Counted from the first letter of the stretch, positions 1 to 10,340 are shown. The stretch: 64,000 nt of DNA from Anaspis maculata (GCA_949128115.1 OX421967.1:10406070-10470069), one strand, 5' to 3'. The notes: generated by a model from the letters alone, not told the origin. Numbers and translations are program-made.

Positions 1-592
1 GCCGCGTCATGTCGCCCCTCCACTTGCAACGATACGAACACTGCGCGCAATAGATCCAACAGATTGCGCCGTCCGCCGCATGAACTTTGCTGTGATTTCT
101 CAAGTGTTGCTTGAATTTCGTACGATATGAACATACGTTACAGCTGTGCCAAACGGCTTTGCCGTGACTCAGCATGTGGCGTCGCAAACTCGATTTGTAC
201 ATGTACAGATTCGGACACTGCCTGCATTTGAAATTTTTGGTTGGCATTTGTTTTCGTCGAGGTATCATTTCACAAGAAGCATAATGTTCAGTGAGAAATA
301 AAGTTGAATGGCTTTTGTACCCGCAATTGTGACAAAACAAGGTTTTGAATTGTTCATCGGGCTGGCTGCTTTGAGAGTTCCAGTCTCCTCCTGTGTGTTT
401 ACTGTGGAGATGTTCGTGTAAACCGAGTCTACAGCAATGTTGGAAATCACAACAGATGCAGGCATACAGTTCCGGTTCTGCAATAGCGTAAAAAGGCTTG
501 GTGTCTTTGTGCTCTCTGCTATGGTGGTCGACTTCAAATGCCCATTCATATTGATATGAGCATTGCAAACACTGATGAACAGCTTCATCCAT
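1..592 (-). CDS. C2H2 zinc-finger protein, 5' part (runs off left edge)
   Basis: Partial coding exon read from 592 leftwards, with the first in-frame ATG at 592-590. The N-terminal part holds three atypical Cys pairs: CLQCSYQYEW...H, then a PELYACICCDF...HEHLHSKH unit, then CHNCGYKS...EHYASC. It is followed by regular C2H2 fingers (CRQC...HMLSH, CNVCSYRTKFKQHLRNH, CAQCSYRCKW...). The same three-unit N-terminus followed by CxxCSYRxK fingers occurs in the genes at 30788 and 35976, so this is a third family member. Such proteins usually bind DNA in the nucleus; the target is unknown. In the two relatives the homologous exon starts at a 3' splice site just before the Leu that aligns with the CTA codon here, so the ATG may be internal and an upstream exon is likely. 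The 3' end lies outside the window. Confidence 0.8.
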   Translation of the reverse strand, partial: MDEAVHQCLQCSYQYEWAFEVDHHSREHKDTKPFYAIAEPELYACICCDFQHCCRLGLHEHLHSKHTGGDWNSQSSQPDEQFKTLFCHNCGYKSHSTLFLTEHYASCEMIPRRKQMPTKNFKCRQCPNLYMYKSSLRRHMLSHGKAVWHSCNVCSYRTKFKQHLRNHSKVHAADGAICWIYCAQCSYRCKWRGDMTR

Positions 593-1094
593 TTGTGTTA
601 GGTATTCTAGAATTATTAGTCTTGAATCTTAATGGTGAATACAATATCAAAAATGACTTACTCATTAATCTTTGCAACAAAAACCTTTCTTATAACTTTG
701 CACTTGTGCAACTAGCGATTCGCTTATACAACCAAGAATACATAATAAATTGCGTGCGCTGCACAGTCATTCGCTCCAGGCTCCAGCTGTTGCGAATAAT
801 TCTTTTCAGGTTCAGCGATAAATGCATCATTACAAATTGTACACTAATATAAGTGATAAACATTCATGTTTTCAATGTTCAGTCACCACAGAGTCCAGAG
901 ACTCTTGAATAATTCTCATTGGTAGCATCTTGATAACGCTAGTAGTTCTGAATATCCACTGATCTGTCATTGAGTAGTTCTAATGGAATTCGATTGTCAA
1001 CAAGCTGACTTTGACAGTTGAGGCTATGTATCTCAATCGCACCTGTTATTTTGCGATAAAAGTAATTGGGAACAGTTTTTAGCGAGTGATAGCC
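593..1094. other. intergenic, divergent promoter region
   Basis: About 500 bp separate the left-edge zinc-finger gene (minus) from the NDUFAF7 start (plus), a head-to-head arrangement. No coding-like frame, TATA element or repeat was recognised; a shared promoter region is inferred from geometry only. Confidence 0.4.
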
Positions 1095-4000
1095 ATGTCG
1101 CGGGCATGGGGGCTCCTCAGACGGCCCCTTGTCAACCTCACCCAGATCCGGACCGAGTACAAGACTGTGAAAAGCGAAGGTGTTGTCAAAGACCCCAATG
1201 CTATCGCCAAACAGATCCACTCCAGAATCAAAGCCACTGGTCCCCTGACCATCGCCGAATACATGAAAGAAGTCCTGACCAGCCCCACTGCCGGGTACTA
1301 CATGCATAAAGTAAGAATTGTTCTTTTCAATAAATTAATTATATTAAAATAGGTACTTATAGTCCTCGTTATAGTCACTACCTACTACCTAGAGATTAGC
1401 TAAAACTAAGAACTAACGGCTCGATACCAAGTTGGGGCTGAGACCGCCATAAGTGCGGTTACTATAGCAACGGCCAATCAGATCGCTCTATTTGGCAAGT
1501 TACGCCGCCCTAACTTTTGCGCCTGCAACTTGGTATCGAGCCCTTAGTCCTTCCAGCTGAATTGTGACCTGAGCAAATTTTGTAGTTGGCAATGTTGGCG
1601 TTGTAGGCTTGTCGCCGGTGTGAAACTGGCTTGTTCAAAAGTTACGTTGCCTGTCAAACCTACATCAGAATGTTGAAATGTTGGAAAAATTGAGCGTGTT
1701 GTGCGTGGAATTGCGCCTTGGGGGTCGCAGAGACGTGCTACTGTCGTTTAAACGCCATAATTGATAATATACTTGTAGTAGGTTCACTTGTAGGTACTGT
1801 GACTCTAGTTGGCTGGGCAAATTTTCTACTTTAGCATTGTAGGCTTGCTGCCTTTTCACCTGGTGTGAAACTGACTTCTCTGGAAGTGAAGTTATATTTC
1901 TTATCAAATTGATACTAAAATCTTGGAAAACTGACCTGGTCATACGTGGACGTGCGACTAGGAGGACGCAGAGCTGTGTTACCGTCATGTAGACACCAAA
2001 AGAGCTCGGGGCGGCCGCAAATTTAAGTCATCTTGACGGCGGCCCATTCAGGGTCGACAAAAACTCGTCCTGGGAAGCCCCAAAACAAAAGGAAATTGCA
2101 AATTGAAGGTACTGACATCAATTTCGGTCCAATGCGCAACTTTGAGCGGCTGGGTGTTTTGAAATTTGGTTTAATTTACTTTTTATACGTAAATTCTTTT
2201 GCCAATGACAGACTGCACGGCGATCCTTGTATCGCCTATAATTCTTCAGGGTTTGGCTTGTATTTTTGACTGGAAGAGCCGAAAGGGTTGATGATTGCAT
2301 GGGGCCCCTTTTTTGGACGAAGGGCATTGTATACTCTTTAATTTGAAGCATCGAAAGTTGAACCGGCTTCGAGAGGTTAGGAATATTTTTTACAACTGTC
2401 AAATGTCAAGGCTCTTTTGATTTATTTGTTCATTGGAGAAAATTAAAAATAGGTCGAAAAATTGCTATATTTTCCAATAAAATGGAAAAAAGCGTCAGAC
2501 ATCACGTCCCGCAAAAATGTTCCGGCTATCTGCAAAGGAAATACGCAAAAAATGTGTTTCAAAACTGGTCCGGCCAGAGCAGCCAACTGCAAAGTTTTGG
2601 GGATTTTCTATATTTCACATTTGGAAACTTAGTAACAAAATCTCACAGCCGACTAGAATCACGGTACAAGTGAACCTACTTCAGGACAATAGTTAATGGA
2701 GTTGAACTGTACGGAGACTAGACAATTTGAGAGTGAGTAGGTAGGTACATTGTGTTGTCTGCCAGCATGTGTCTTCATACCTTGCTGGCTGTTGCAGTAG
2801 GTATAATGGGTAGAGCTATAGCTAGAGTAGGTACCTAGTACTCACTACTTCAGTGATGTGCATCAGAAGATGTAGCCTTTTGGGCGGTGAGCCTTTTCAT
2901 CCAAGTAGTATCCTGCCGATCTTCGGCATCATTCATTAGTAGCCGCCAAAGACCTAACAACCTTGGCTGAGATCCACCAACCAGTAAAGACAATGTCCTT
3001 TATCGTCCACACTGCAAAGCACTCCAAAGAAACTCACGATTCCTGGCGTATGCTTAAAAAAATCCACTTCCGCGTACATGATACCTCGACACGGCGACAA
3101 GGTGTCACATTGAAAATTGCACGTGTAGACAACTGGCTGGCATCCCTTTGTCATCGTTTCATTCGTACCAACACAACACAATTTTTCCGTGGCTTGCTCT
3201 AACGCAGAACCCGTGAAATTGATTATTATTATGTGTATTCGCGAAAATTCATTAGACATCACATCCCGGGAAGATGTTCCGTATCTGTACCAAAATATGC
3301 GAGAAGTGCGTTTCAAAAAGGGCCAGGACGACATCCTGTGTCGTCGTGAAGTATCGTGCCGAATATTGCCAGTCCGGCCGCAAGTTTTAGAGATTTTATA
3401 TATCTACATATTCAGTTCAGATTTGGAAACCCAAAAACAAAATTATGAACTGCATTTTTTCTGACCTTTCAAGTTTTTTGCAGGATGTTTTCGGAGCCGA
3501 CGGCGATTTCATAACGTCGCCGGAACTGAACCAAATGTTCGGCGAAATGATCGCCATTTGGTTCTTGAACGAATGGTCGAAAGCCGGCAGTCCGAAACCG
3601 TTTCAAATCGTCGAAATGGGCCCCGGTCGGGGCACCCTCAGTCAGGATTTGCTCAGAGTTTTCGAGCATTTCCGGGCCCTGGACAGCGCCAGCTTGCACC
3701 TGGTCGAAATCAGTCCCATGCTGAGCGAGCTGCAAGCCCGCAGGTTATGCCTGCAGTCTGACAAAGTATTCGACAAGGACGCCGTCATCTACAAACAGGG
3801 CCTGGCCCACCAAGGGATCCCCGTGAAATGGTACAGGCACCTCGAGGACGTTCCCAGGGGCTTCAGTTTTTTCTTCGCGCACGAGTTTTTCGACGCTCTG
3901 CCCGTTCACAAGTTCCAAAGGAGCGAAGACGGCGGGGCATACCGAGAGGTTTTGGTAGATATCGACGAGAAACAAGATTGTGGGTTCAGGTATTGGCTAG

Positions 4001-4985
4001 ATCTTTGTTCTCTGTTGTGTTTCCAATGTTTTTGTGATACAATTCCAGATATATCATAGCGAGGAACGAGACGCCGGCTTCAAAAACGTTCATCAAACCC
4101 GATGAGAAACGGCCTCACCTCGAAGTGTCACCCCAGAGCTTGGTCTTGTGCAAGACCATTTCGGAACGGATCGAGTCCGATGGAGGGTTGGCTTTGATTG
4201 CCGATTACGGCCACGATGGCACTAAAACTGACACTTTTCGTGCGTTCAAAAAGCACAAGCTCCACGACCCGTTGGTCGAACCCGGCAGTGCGGATTTGAC
4301 GGCTGATGTCGATTTTTCTCGGCTGAGAGAGGTATGTAGGCACTCACCCACCTATATATTTTTTTTAATAAAACAAAGCTCTTTGACCATCACAACACTG
4401 GACCACCAGACCAGAACTCCACAGATACGTGTTTCGCCTTCATTAGAGGCTAGTCAGTGCGGAGGCATCCAGGTCAGGCAGCTCGATGGAGCAATAATCC
4501 GAGATCCCTGAGGTGCACTCTTGGAAGACTCATAATGTGAGTTCGAAACGCAGCGGGTCCCTGTTACTTTTTCAATATCGCCTCATCGGGCCGCCTGACC
4601 TGGATGGCTTCGCACCGATGAGCCCCCAATAGAAGCAGAACACGTGTTTGGAGTTCTGGTTTGTTAGTCCAGTGTTCGCATTTATTTGCGTTTGTTTTGT
4701 GTGGATAAACATTGAGTTCTGTTGTTTCAGGCGGCGACGGAATTCAGGGACGTGCTGGCCTACGGGCCGATTAGCCAAAGAGATTTCTTGCTCAAAATGG
4801 GCATCGAACACAGATTCAAGACCCTGGAAGCAAACTCCAACGAGAAACAAAAGGAGGCTTTGAAATACAGCTACCACATGATCATGGACAGCGACAAGAT
4901 GGGCGAACGCTTCAAATTTTTAGCGTTGCTGCCCGCCACCTTGAAACCGATCCTGGACAAGCATCCCGTAGTCGGATTTCATTAG
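1095..4985 (+). CDS. NDUFAF7: NDUFAF7 homologue, mitochondrial complex I assembly arginine methyltransferase
   Basis: Four exons: 1095-1310, 3484-3989, 4049-4331, 4731-4985. All have GT/AG borders, and together they give 1260 nt (419 aa), close to the human protein of about 440 aa. Exon 1 encodes an Arg-rich, acid-poor start (MSRAWGLLRRPL...) typical of a mitochondrial presequence, then EYMKEVLTSPTAGYY. Exon 2 has DGDFITSPE, the SAM-binding EMGPGRGTL (residues about 117-125), SWYR-like KWYRHLEDVP, and AHEFFDALPVHKFQ. Exon 3 has ADYGHDGTKTDTFRAF and GSADLTADVDF. Exon 4 has LLKMGIEHR and KMGERFKFLALLP. In known family members this enzyme symmetrically dimethylates an Arg of the complex I subunit NDUFS2 in the matrix during assembly. 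ATG 1095 was chosen because the open frame upstream has only a GTG. AATAAA lies at 4991, six bases after the stop. Introns 1 and 3 carry foldback repeats; the exons are intact. Confidence 0.97.
1412..1548. repeat. small foldback (MITE-like) in NDUFAF7 intron 1
   Basis: The sequence ACTAACGGCTCGATACCAAG near 1412 is repeated in reverse complement at about 1526-1548 (CTTGGTATCGAGCCCTTAGT), giving a 137 bp element with about 23 bp inverted ends. No coding frame. Confidence 0.7.
1557..1760. repeat. diverged extra copy of the 0.9 kb repeat end
   Basis: This stretch shows ordered similarity to 1790-2000. Shared blocks include GTAGGCTTG, GGTGTGAAACTG, TTGGAAAA, GTGCGTGGA and CGCAGAG...TGCTAC. It is an older or truncated relative lying head to tail with the better preserved element that follows. 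Confidence 0.6.
1777..2680. repeat. 0.9 kb TIR element, copy 1 (non-autonomous DNA transposon candidate)
   Basis: The element starts AGTAGGTTCACTTGTA and ends with the reverse complement TACAAGTGAACCTACT; similarity of the ends extends about 35 bp. A second copy in inverted orientation lies at 37906-38805 and is similar throughout. Open frames occur on both strands and are conserved equally in both copies, so they say nothing about coding. No transposase and no clear TSD were seen. It sits in NDUFAF7 intron 1. Confidence 0.75.
2806..3235. repeat. dispersed repeat B, copy 1
   Basis: About 430 bp, repeated in direct orientation at 34556-34955. Shared blocks include GTAGCCGCCAA, CCACCAACCAGTAAAGACAA, GCAAAGCACTCCAAAGAAA, CGATTCCTGGCGTATGCT and ACAACTGGCTGGCATCCC. 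Here it is followed at about 3250-3440 by a decayed piece resembling the 3' part of the 0.9 kb TIR element. Non-coding. Confidence 0.75.
3250..3440 (+). repeat. decayed fragment of the 0.9 kb element
   Basis: Shares in order AGACATCAC(A/G)TCCCG, ATGTTCCG, a GTGTTTC-like block, GCCAG and TTTGGAAAC with 2495-2640. It lies just before NDUFAF7 exon 2. Similarity is moderate, so this is an old or recombined copy. Confidence 0.5.
4391..4678. repeat. foldback element in NDUFAF7 intron 3
   Basis: Arms of roughly 100 bp: ACACTGGAC...CCAGAACTCC...CATCCAGGTCAGGC on the left reappears in reverse complement on the right (GCCTGACCTGGATG...GGAGTTCTGG...AGTGTTCG). It fills most of the 399 bp intron between exons 3 and 4 and leaves both splice sites clear. 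Confidence 0.75.
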
Positions 4986-4990
4986 ATTTT

Positions 4991-4996
4991 AATAAA
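4991..4996 (+). terminator. polyadenylation signal of NDUFAF7
   Basis: AATAAA six bases after the TAG stop codon, inside an AT-rich tail. It would define a very short 3' UTR. Confidence 0.7.
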
Positions 4997-5532
4997 ATTT
5001 TACTTATTTGTCTTCTGATCGTTTTGCTTGAGGAGGGCGTAGCGTGTACTAGAGCGCTCCAGTCGGGTGATAACTTGACTGCAGCAACGTTGGCCGCTGC
5101 CAAGAGAGGGGTACAATGGGCCCAATAATGAGTCCTACGTGCCAGGTGAAACTATGTTCCACCAACTCCCCAAATGGAATCCAGAACCCAGTCGTTTTGT
5201 TTTGTCCTAGTTCCAAAGTTGATCAAAATTGAGGTGATCATCAGCGTCATCCTGGGTCACCAGGCAGGTACCCTACCACCTAAACATTAGTTCAACGAAT
5301 TAGAAGGTAACAACAGTTTACATAATCATTACTAGACCCATGGACCCGTGGACTCATGAGATACGCCCTAAGTTCCTCTGGTAGCATCCTTTGGAGAAAT
5401 GACAGATATTTATTGTGTGTAAGAACATAGCTGAATACTTTTTCGTAAGGCGGATTTATATATACATATTATAAAAACAAAAATAACGATAGAAATAAAA
5501 AATGTAGAGAATGGGCTTTCAGATTCATGAGT
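4997..5532. other. intergenic, nothing recognised
   Basis: No coding-like frame, inverted repeat or known element was seen between the NDUFAF7 end and the exon-like segments at 5.5 kb. Confidence 0.4.
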
Positions 5533-5895
5533 TCATACTCCAGAATAAGAATTAAGGAATTCCAACGTTCCATGCACTATTGCATATTCAAGATGCGCAG
5601 ATGTGTCAACAGTGGTGGCGTACAGTCTTTGAGGGCGCCACGAATCTTCTAGTCTTCCGGTGTCCCAGCTGATGATAGACGATTCGACGTAGGCAGGCCA
5701 CGTCTGGTCGAGCGGCGGTACTGAAAAACATGAGTCGGATCGGAAAAACACTCGACACAATGACACATAATGAGTTGAATATAGTAACAACATCGATACC
5801 AGTCGAACGCACCGGGCTCCACGACAAACGGGAAGAGCAGCGTGTAGGAGGCGTTGAAACCACAGCTGCGGTGTTGGTGACTGTGTTGAAAAATT
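5533..5895 (-). CDS. exon-like segments of an unidentified gene (3' end)
   Basis: Two GC-richer blocks on the minus strand look like exons. The first, at about 5895-5807, follows a strong pyrimidine-rich 3' splice site (TTTTTCAACACAG) and reads CGFNASYTLLFPFVVEPGAF in one frame. The second, 5721-5533, follows TTTTTCAG and reads PPLDQTWPAYVESSIISWDT onward to a stop at 5533. The donor between them is not clear: the best GT sites would shift the frame, and only a weak GT keeps both blocks in the attractive frame. No further upstream exon was found. The product is unknown. Alternatives are a pseudogene or a chance open frame. Confidence 0.35.
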   Translation of the reverse strand, partial: NFSTQSPTPQLWFQRLLHAALPVCRGARCVRLVSMLLLYSTHYVSLCRVFFRSDSCFSVPPLDQTWPAYVESSIISWDTGRLEDSWRPQRLYATTVDTSAHLEYAIVHGTLEFLNSYSGV

Positions 5896-5899
5896 CAAT

Positions 5900-6394
5900 A
5901 ATAAAAATCATTACAAAAAAATGGATACTTTTTCAAAGTCATGTTTTCATGCTTGGTGACAGTAGAAAGAGAATACCCTTATTTTAATAACTACGCATAA
6001 GGTAATAAATCACCTAAATTTTCAAATTGGTATTGTTATTATTTTGTTTGCTTATTATACTGAAGAGAAAACATTATTTTCAACACCAAATTCAACACTC
6101 CATATCTTGAGATCACACCATTTAGTTCTGGAAGAGATCAAGGAATCATTCCTTTTTAATGGCAAAGGTTCGAGGTTCACCTGTACAGTTTATTTTTATT
6201 TAAAAGTAATTAGCCGACGTCGCACTTTATGTACATGGTGATCATGCAAGAATTCTTCCAGTGGAAGTTCCCCTTTGGATTTGGAATAATTTGCAGGGGA
6301 AAAACTTTTCTTCAACAACTCTTTTCGTGAGTTTGGAAATTGAAAACTCGATTTTTTTTGCAACCTAAGTTCTTTTCACGTGTAAAAAATACGT
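5900..6394. other. intergenic, nothing recognised
   Basis: AT-rich, with no supported gene or repeat. Confidence 0.35.
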
Positions 6395-8330
6395 TCAAGA
6401 AATGGCCTGGATAACACCGTTCTCATCGTCAGTCATCGTGGCGAATAACACCAATGCAACCAAATGCGAAGTTGTTACGCTTGAATTCTGGATGGCTTTG
6501 CCTTTACTTGCTTCAATTTTCTCTTCATCTACAGTAATTCCTTTTTCTGAAATCTTATGTCCAAGATATCTGACCTCTCTTACACAAAACTTACATTTTT
6601 GCTTATTAAACTTTACATAGTTTTTTCTTGCAATTTGGAATACTTTTGTTTTGTTAGTCTTTCCTTGTGTTCTTCCTTTGTTTTTCCCCACACTATCAGG
6701 TCGTCCACATAAATCGCTACACCATCAATGTTGAAAATTTCTTCAAATTTTTGTTGAAAAGCTTCAGTAGCCGAGGAAATACCATAATGGCAATCTTAAA
6801 AAAACGATAATTCCCATAGGGTGTTCCGAAAGTGCAAATTTTACTGCTTTCCTCATCTAGAGGTATATTCCAGAAACCGCTAGTAGCGTCTAGTATTGTG
6901 AAGTACTTTGCTCCATTTAACCTTGAGGTGATCTCATCAAATCTGGGTATACTATAGTGTTCTTTAATTATAACTTTATTAAAATCACGCGGGTCCAAAC
7001 AAATTCTCAAAGACCCATCGGGTTTCCTTACCAGAACAAGTGCAGGTCGCCAGTCTGATGGACCGTCTGATTTTAGTATTATTTGTTTCAATTCCAATTC
7101 ATCTAAGTTTTTTAAATTGTTTCTCAAGTGTAATTGGTATTCTTCTGACTGGATGAATAACTGGTATTGCTTTTTTATCTACATACCTAAATGTGACAGG
7201 GCTTATCAATTTTCCCTATTCCCTCAAAAACATCATGATAGTCATTTACAATTTCAACTTCATTTACTTTTTTATGATATTCATTCCCAGCATTGAATTC
7301 AGTCCCAAAATTGCTTTCCAGCTGTCTCCCTCAATCACATAAAACTGTAATTTATACGAGTTATTTCAAATTCAGTCGGAATTTTACATTTAAACAGTAT
7401 TGGAAGTTTATTTCCAGTGTACGAAACTAATTTATCAAATTGATTTGTTTTTTCCACTGTTATTTGCTTTTTACACTTGCTACCTATTTTTTTAAATTGT
7501 TTTTCATTTATCAAATTTACTGACGCACCTGAATCCAATTTAAAGTCTAGCACCTCACCATACAATTTCAGTGGCATAATCCATGAGTTTTCAACTACTT
7601 CAATTCTCCTTACAATATCTATATTTACATTATTTACATTTTCTGGACTCTCTTCATTTTGAATTGCATTAATTGGCCTCGATTTGGCTGTACATTTTGT
7701 GCTGAAATAATTCATTTTATGACATAAATTACATTTTTTACCGTACGCTGGACAAGTGTTGAGTTGGTGATTGAAACCAGAACGGCTACAGTTTTTTATC
7801 TGTTTCGTGACGTGTACAGATTTTGTGTACCTGGGTGGTTTTGCTACACTTCTTGAGTTGGTGCTTGTATTGTACTCATTTCTTTCTTCTTTCTTGACGT
7901 AATTTTTTTTATGACTTCCACGGTGCTTTCGCTGTTCATGCTTTTAATTTGCGATCTGCTGTTTTCGGAAATGATGCACATCTCGACTGCTTTATCCAGA
8001 TTCAGATCTTCGTTCTGCAAAAGTCTTTCACGTAGTTGTTCATTTCGGATTCCCAACGCCATCATCGTCTTCACCATGTCGTCTTGCAGCGTCCCAAGCT
8101 CACACAGCTTGGCTTGGTTTTTTAGGTCAGTAACAAATTACTCAATTGATTCTCCGGAAACCTGTTTAGAATTGAAGAACTTGTACCTCTCATACGTGAG
8201 ATTTTTCTTGGGTAGAAAATATGCCTCAAACTTCTTGATTAGTACCTGGATTTTATTCTTTTCTTCATTTGTAAATACAAAAGAGTTGTAGTTATATTCT
8301 TGTAGTATGTCTTCAGTCTTCTTGTTCGTT
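6395..8330 (-). mobile_element. decayed Ty3/gypsy retrotransposon (gag, protease, RT)
   Basis: Read on the minus strand from high to low coordinates. A gag-like stretch lies at about 8330-7844. Next comes a zinc knuckle of the CPAYGKKCNLCHK type near 7750-7680, then an aspartic protease core with LDSGASVNLI near 7500-7560. The reverse transcriptase (7127-6717) contains VRKPDGSLRICLDPRDFN and FTILDATSGFW, and its thumb region (YLGHKISEKGITVDEEKI) lies at about 6590-6500. The frame is broken several times, part of the palm is missing, and no RNase H or LTRs were found at this end. The protein features fit the K02A2.6-like branch of Ty3/gypsy elements. It is not functional as it stands. Confidence 0.85.
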
Positions 8331-8439
8331 TCACTTGCAATTAGGTAATTTCCAAAACGTTGTCTCCACAGCTTCCAATAGATCAGGCGAGAGATCAGGT
8401 ATGCTTGATAAGTAAGAATCTCTCGATAACGGATAAAAT

Positions 8440-8815
8440 AATGGATCAGTTAGGAAAAGAATCAAATGAAGATCCTGAATTCAAATTAATTAGAAAATAC
8501 ATAAAGGAAGGTTGGCCTTAATACAGTAAAGTTCCAATAAACATGAAGCAGTATCACAAAATAAAATATGAAATCACACAGGGAGAGGGTGTATTGTACA
8601 AGTCGCTAAAAGTCATTATTGCAACAAAAATGAGAAATTTAGTACTTACTCGAAAAAATTCATTCTGGCCACTTTGGTATTAATAAATGTAGAATAAGAG
8701 CGAATCTGTCACTTTATTGGCCGGGAATAAATAATGATATTGAGGAACGAGTCTATAGGTGTAGGATTTGTCGAGCCTCTGAAAGATCAAATCAGACGGA
8801 ACGTTGATTAGTCAT
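8440..8815 (+). mobile_element. Ty3/gypsy integrase zinc-domain fragment
   Basis: In the opposite orientation to the neighbouring pol remnant. The plus strand reads, with frame breaks, DPEFKLIRKYIKEGWP and then HSGHFGINKCRIRANLSLYW followed by PGINNDIEERVYRCRICRAS. These are the H-H-C-C zinc-binding spacing and flanks of a retroviral-type integrase. In-frame stops and a shift show that it is dead. Confidence 0.75.
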
Positions 8816-8819
8816 ATAA

Positions 8820-9210
8820 TATGTATATCCGAGAAAACGCAAGAGAAGTTGTAGGAGGGATTTTCTGTAATTTTTTGAAACATTATGAACAAAATCAGAG
8901 GTCAATGGAATCATCACAATGCTGTTGGACGACCATATAGCGTTGATATGTAGATACTAGGCACTAATGCCAACTTCACGTAAATTTGTAATTCCATCTC
9001 GGAAGACATGTTTAGAAACTACGTCCGGTCACTGCCGACCTTACAATGACCAGTGGCTTGACCACCTTTGACACTACAATAAATGGCCGTAACGATTTAG
9101 GGCGTCGCCGGCAGCAACGTTTGGCATATGTGACAATAATATGACGCTCATGTCTTTATACCTGCCTATGTCATAAAATCTTGAAAATGTATAAATTGAA
9201 AATGTTGCCC
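8820..9210. other. intergenic, nothing recognised
   Basis: No gene or repeat supported; this should contain the promoter of the Ly6-like gene. Confidence 0.35.
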
Positions 9211-9218
9211 GTTTGAAC

Positions 9219-10340
9219 ATGAACAGTCAAGTGATTATTTTGTGCATGTTGTTAGTAGTGCAGCTCGAAGCATCATCGTCCAAAACTACGAAAGAATCTT
9301 TTCTCAATAATCTTTGGAACAACGGAATAGGCAAAAATGGTCCGAGCACTCAAAGGACTCGACCCAAAGGTCGAGAACAAATTCGGAAACCAGGAAAAGG
9401 CAAACAGAGTGACCGAAGCCAAGATAAGATCAATCTGAGAGACCCAGGCCAAAACACAAGCAGCCAAAGTAATCCATCAGGCCGAAACGCAGCCAGGCAA
9501 GGTAACACAGGCAGCGGAGCGGATCTTTCTTCATTTCGAATCCGTCCGAAGAACAGCCTGTCTTGCTCGGTAGAATGCGACCATAAGCTCAAGTTCGAAG
9601 AAGACTGCCCCAGCCATCAGCAGATAATCCGACAGTGCGGAGGCGATAAGGACCTGTTGAATCTCCAGTTCATACCACCGAAATCGAAATTTATGCGTTT
9701 GTATTGCATATATTTGAGAGTTCGAGGTAGATATGAGTAGGTACAGTGGCGGTGGGAAAAACCGCCTTCTCATCCTAATTTTTTATCAAGCTTGCCCTTT
9801 TTTTATCGAAAATTGAAACTTTTCAAAACTCGCCTATTAATTTTCAGCCTTTCTCAACCTCAACCCCTACCTCAAATATCAACGAACTTGACCGCTTTGT
9901 GAACGTTTCGCAATTATTGGAACACATGACGTACACCTACGTTCCGTTTGGTGAGCTATTTCTCAACGCCATTGTACCTACCTGATGTTAGGGTATAACA
10001 AAAAAAAAATCGAGAATCAACATGGCTTTCAGCAGGAACTTGGTCACATTTTCAATTTCACTATTCGTTTCCAGTGAGGGATGCATGGGACTTCTCGATA
10101 CAAATCAAACGGGGCTGCGTCGGTTACGGCATGAAAAAGAGTGATGACGAGCCCGTGGATCAGAATACATTTTGCGAAAGTCTGGCCACTTCTAAATACC
10201 GCGGCGAGTTCAAGGCTTGTACGCTTTGTGACGTTGATAATTGCAACGTGGATCCACCGAATTCAAGCGGACGCGCAGACCAACTGTTCGGATTGTACTT
10301 TCTGTCGATTTCGTTGTCAATAAAGGCTGTTATTTTGTAA
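9219..10340 (+). CDS. secreted or GPI-anchored Ly6/quiver-like protein
   Basis: Three exon-like blocks. Exon 1 (ATG 9219) has a hydrophobic signal peptide (MNSQVIILCMLLVVQLEAS), a low-complexity basic Gln/Lys/Ser-rich stretch, then the Cys-containing LSCSVECDHKLKFEEDC. Exon 2 is 9848-9950 (PFSTSTPTSNINELDRFVNV...TYTYVPF). Exon 3 is 10075-10340, with GCVGYGMKK...FCES...CTLCDVDNCNVDPP, the closing Cys-Cys-Asn signature of insect Ly6/quiver proteins, and a hydrophobic C-terminus (LFGLYFLSISLSIKAVIL) typical of GPI-anchor addition. Exons 2 and 3 join cleanly in phase 1. Exon 1 does not: its best donor (GAG|GTAGAT at 9727) leaves one base, whereas exon 2 needs phase 0 to stay open. Either a weak donor at 9720, an unseen exon, or a frameshift explains this. 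Expected at the cell surface; partner unknown. Confidence 0.65.

Noticed and set aside
2033..2402. Open frames on both strands conserved between 1777-2680 and 37906-38805
   Set aside because: The two copies are similar along their whole length on both strands, so the frames are conserved simply because the element is young.
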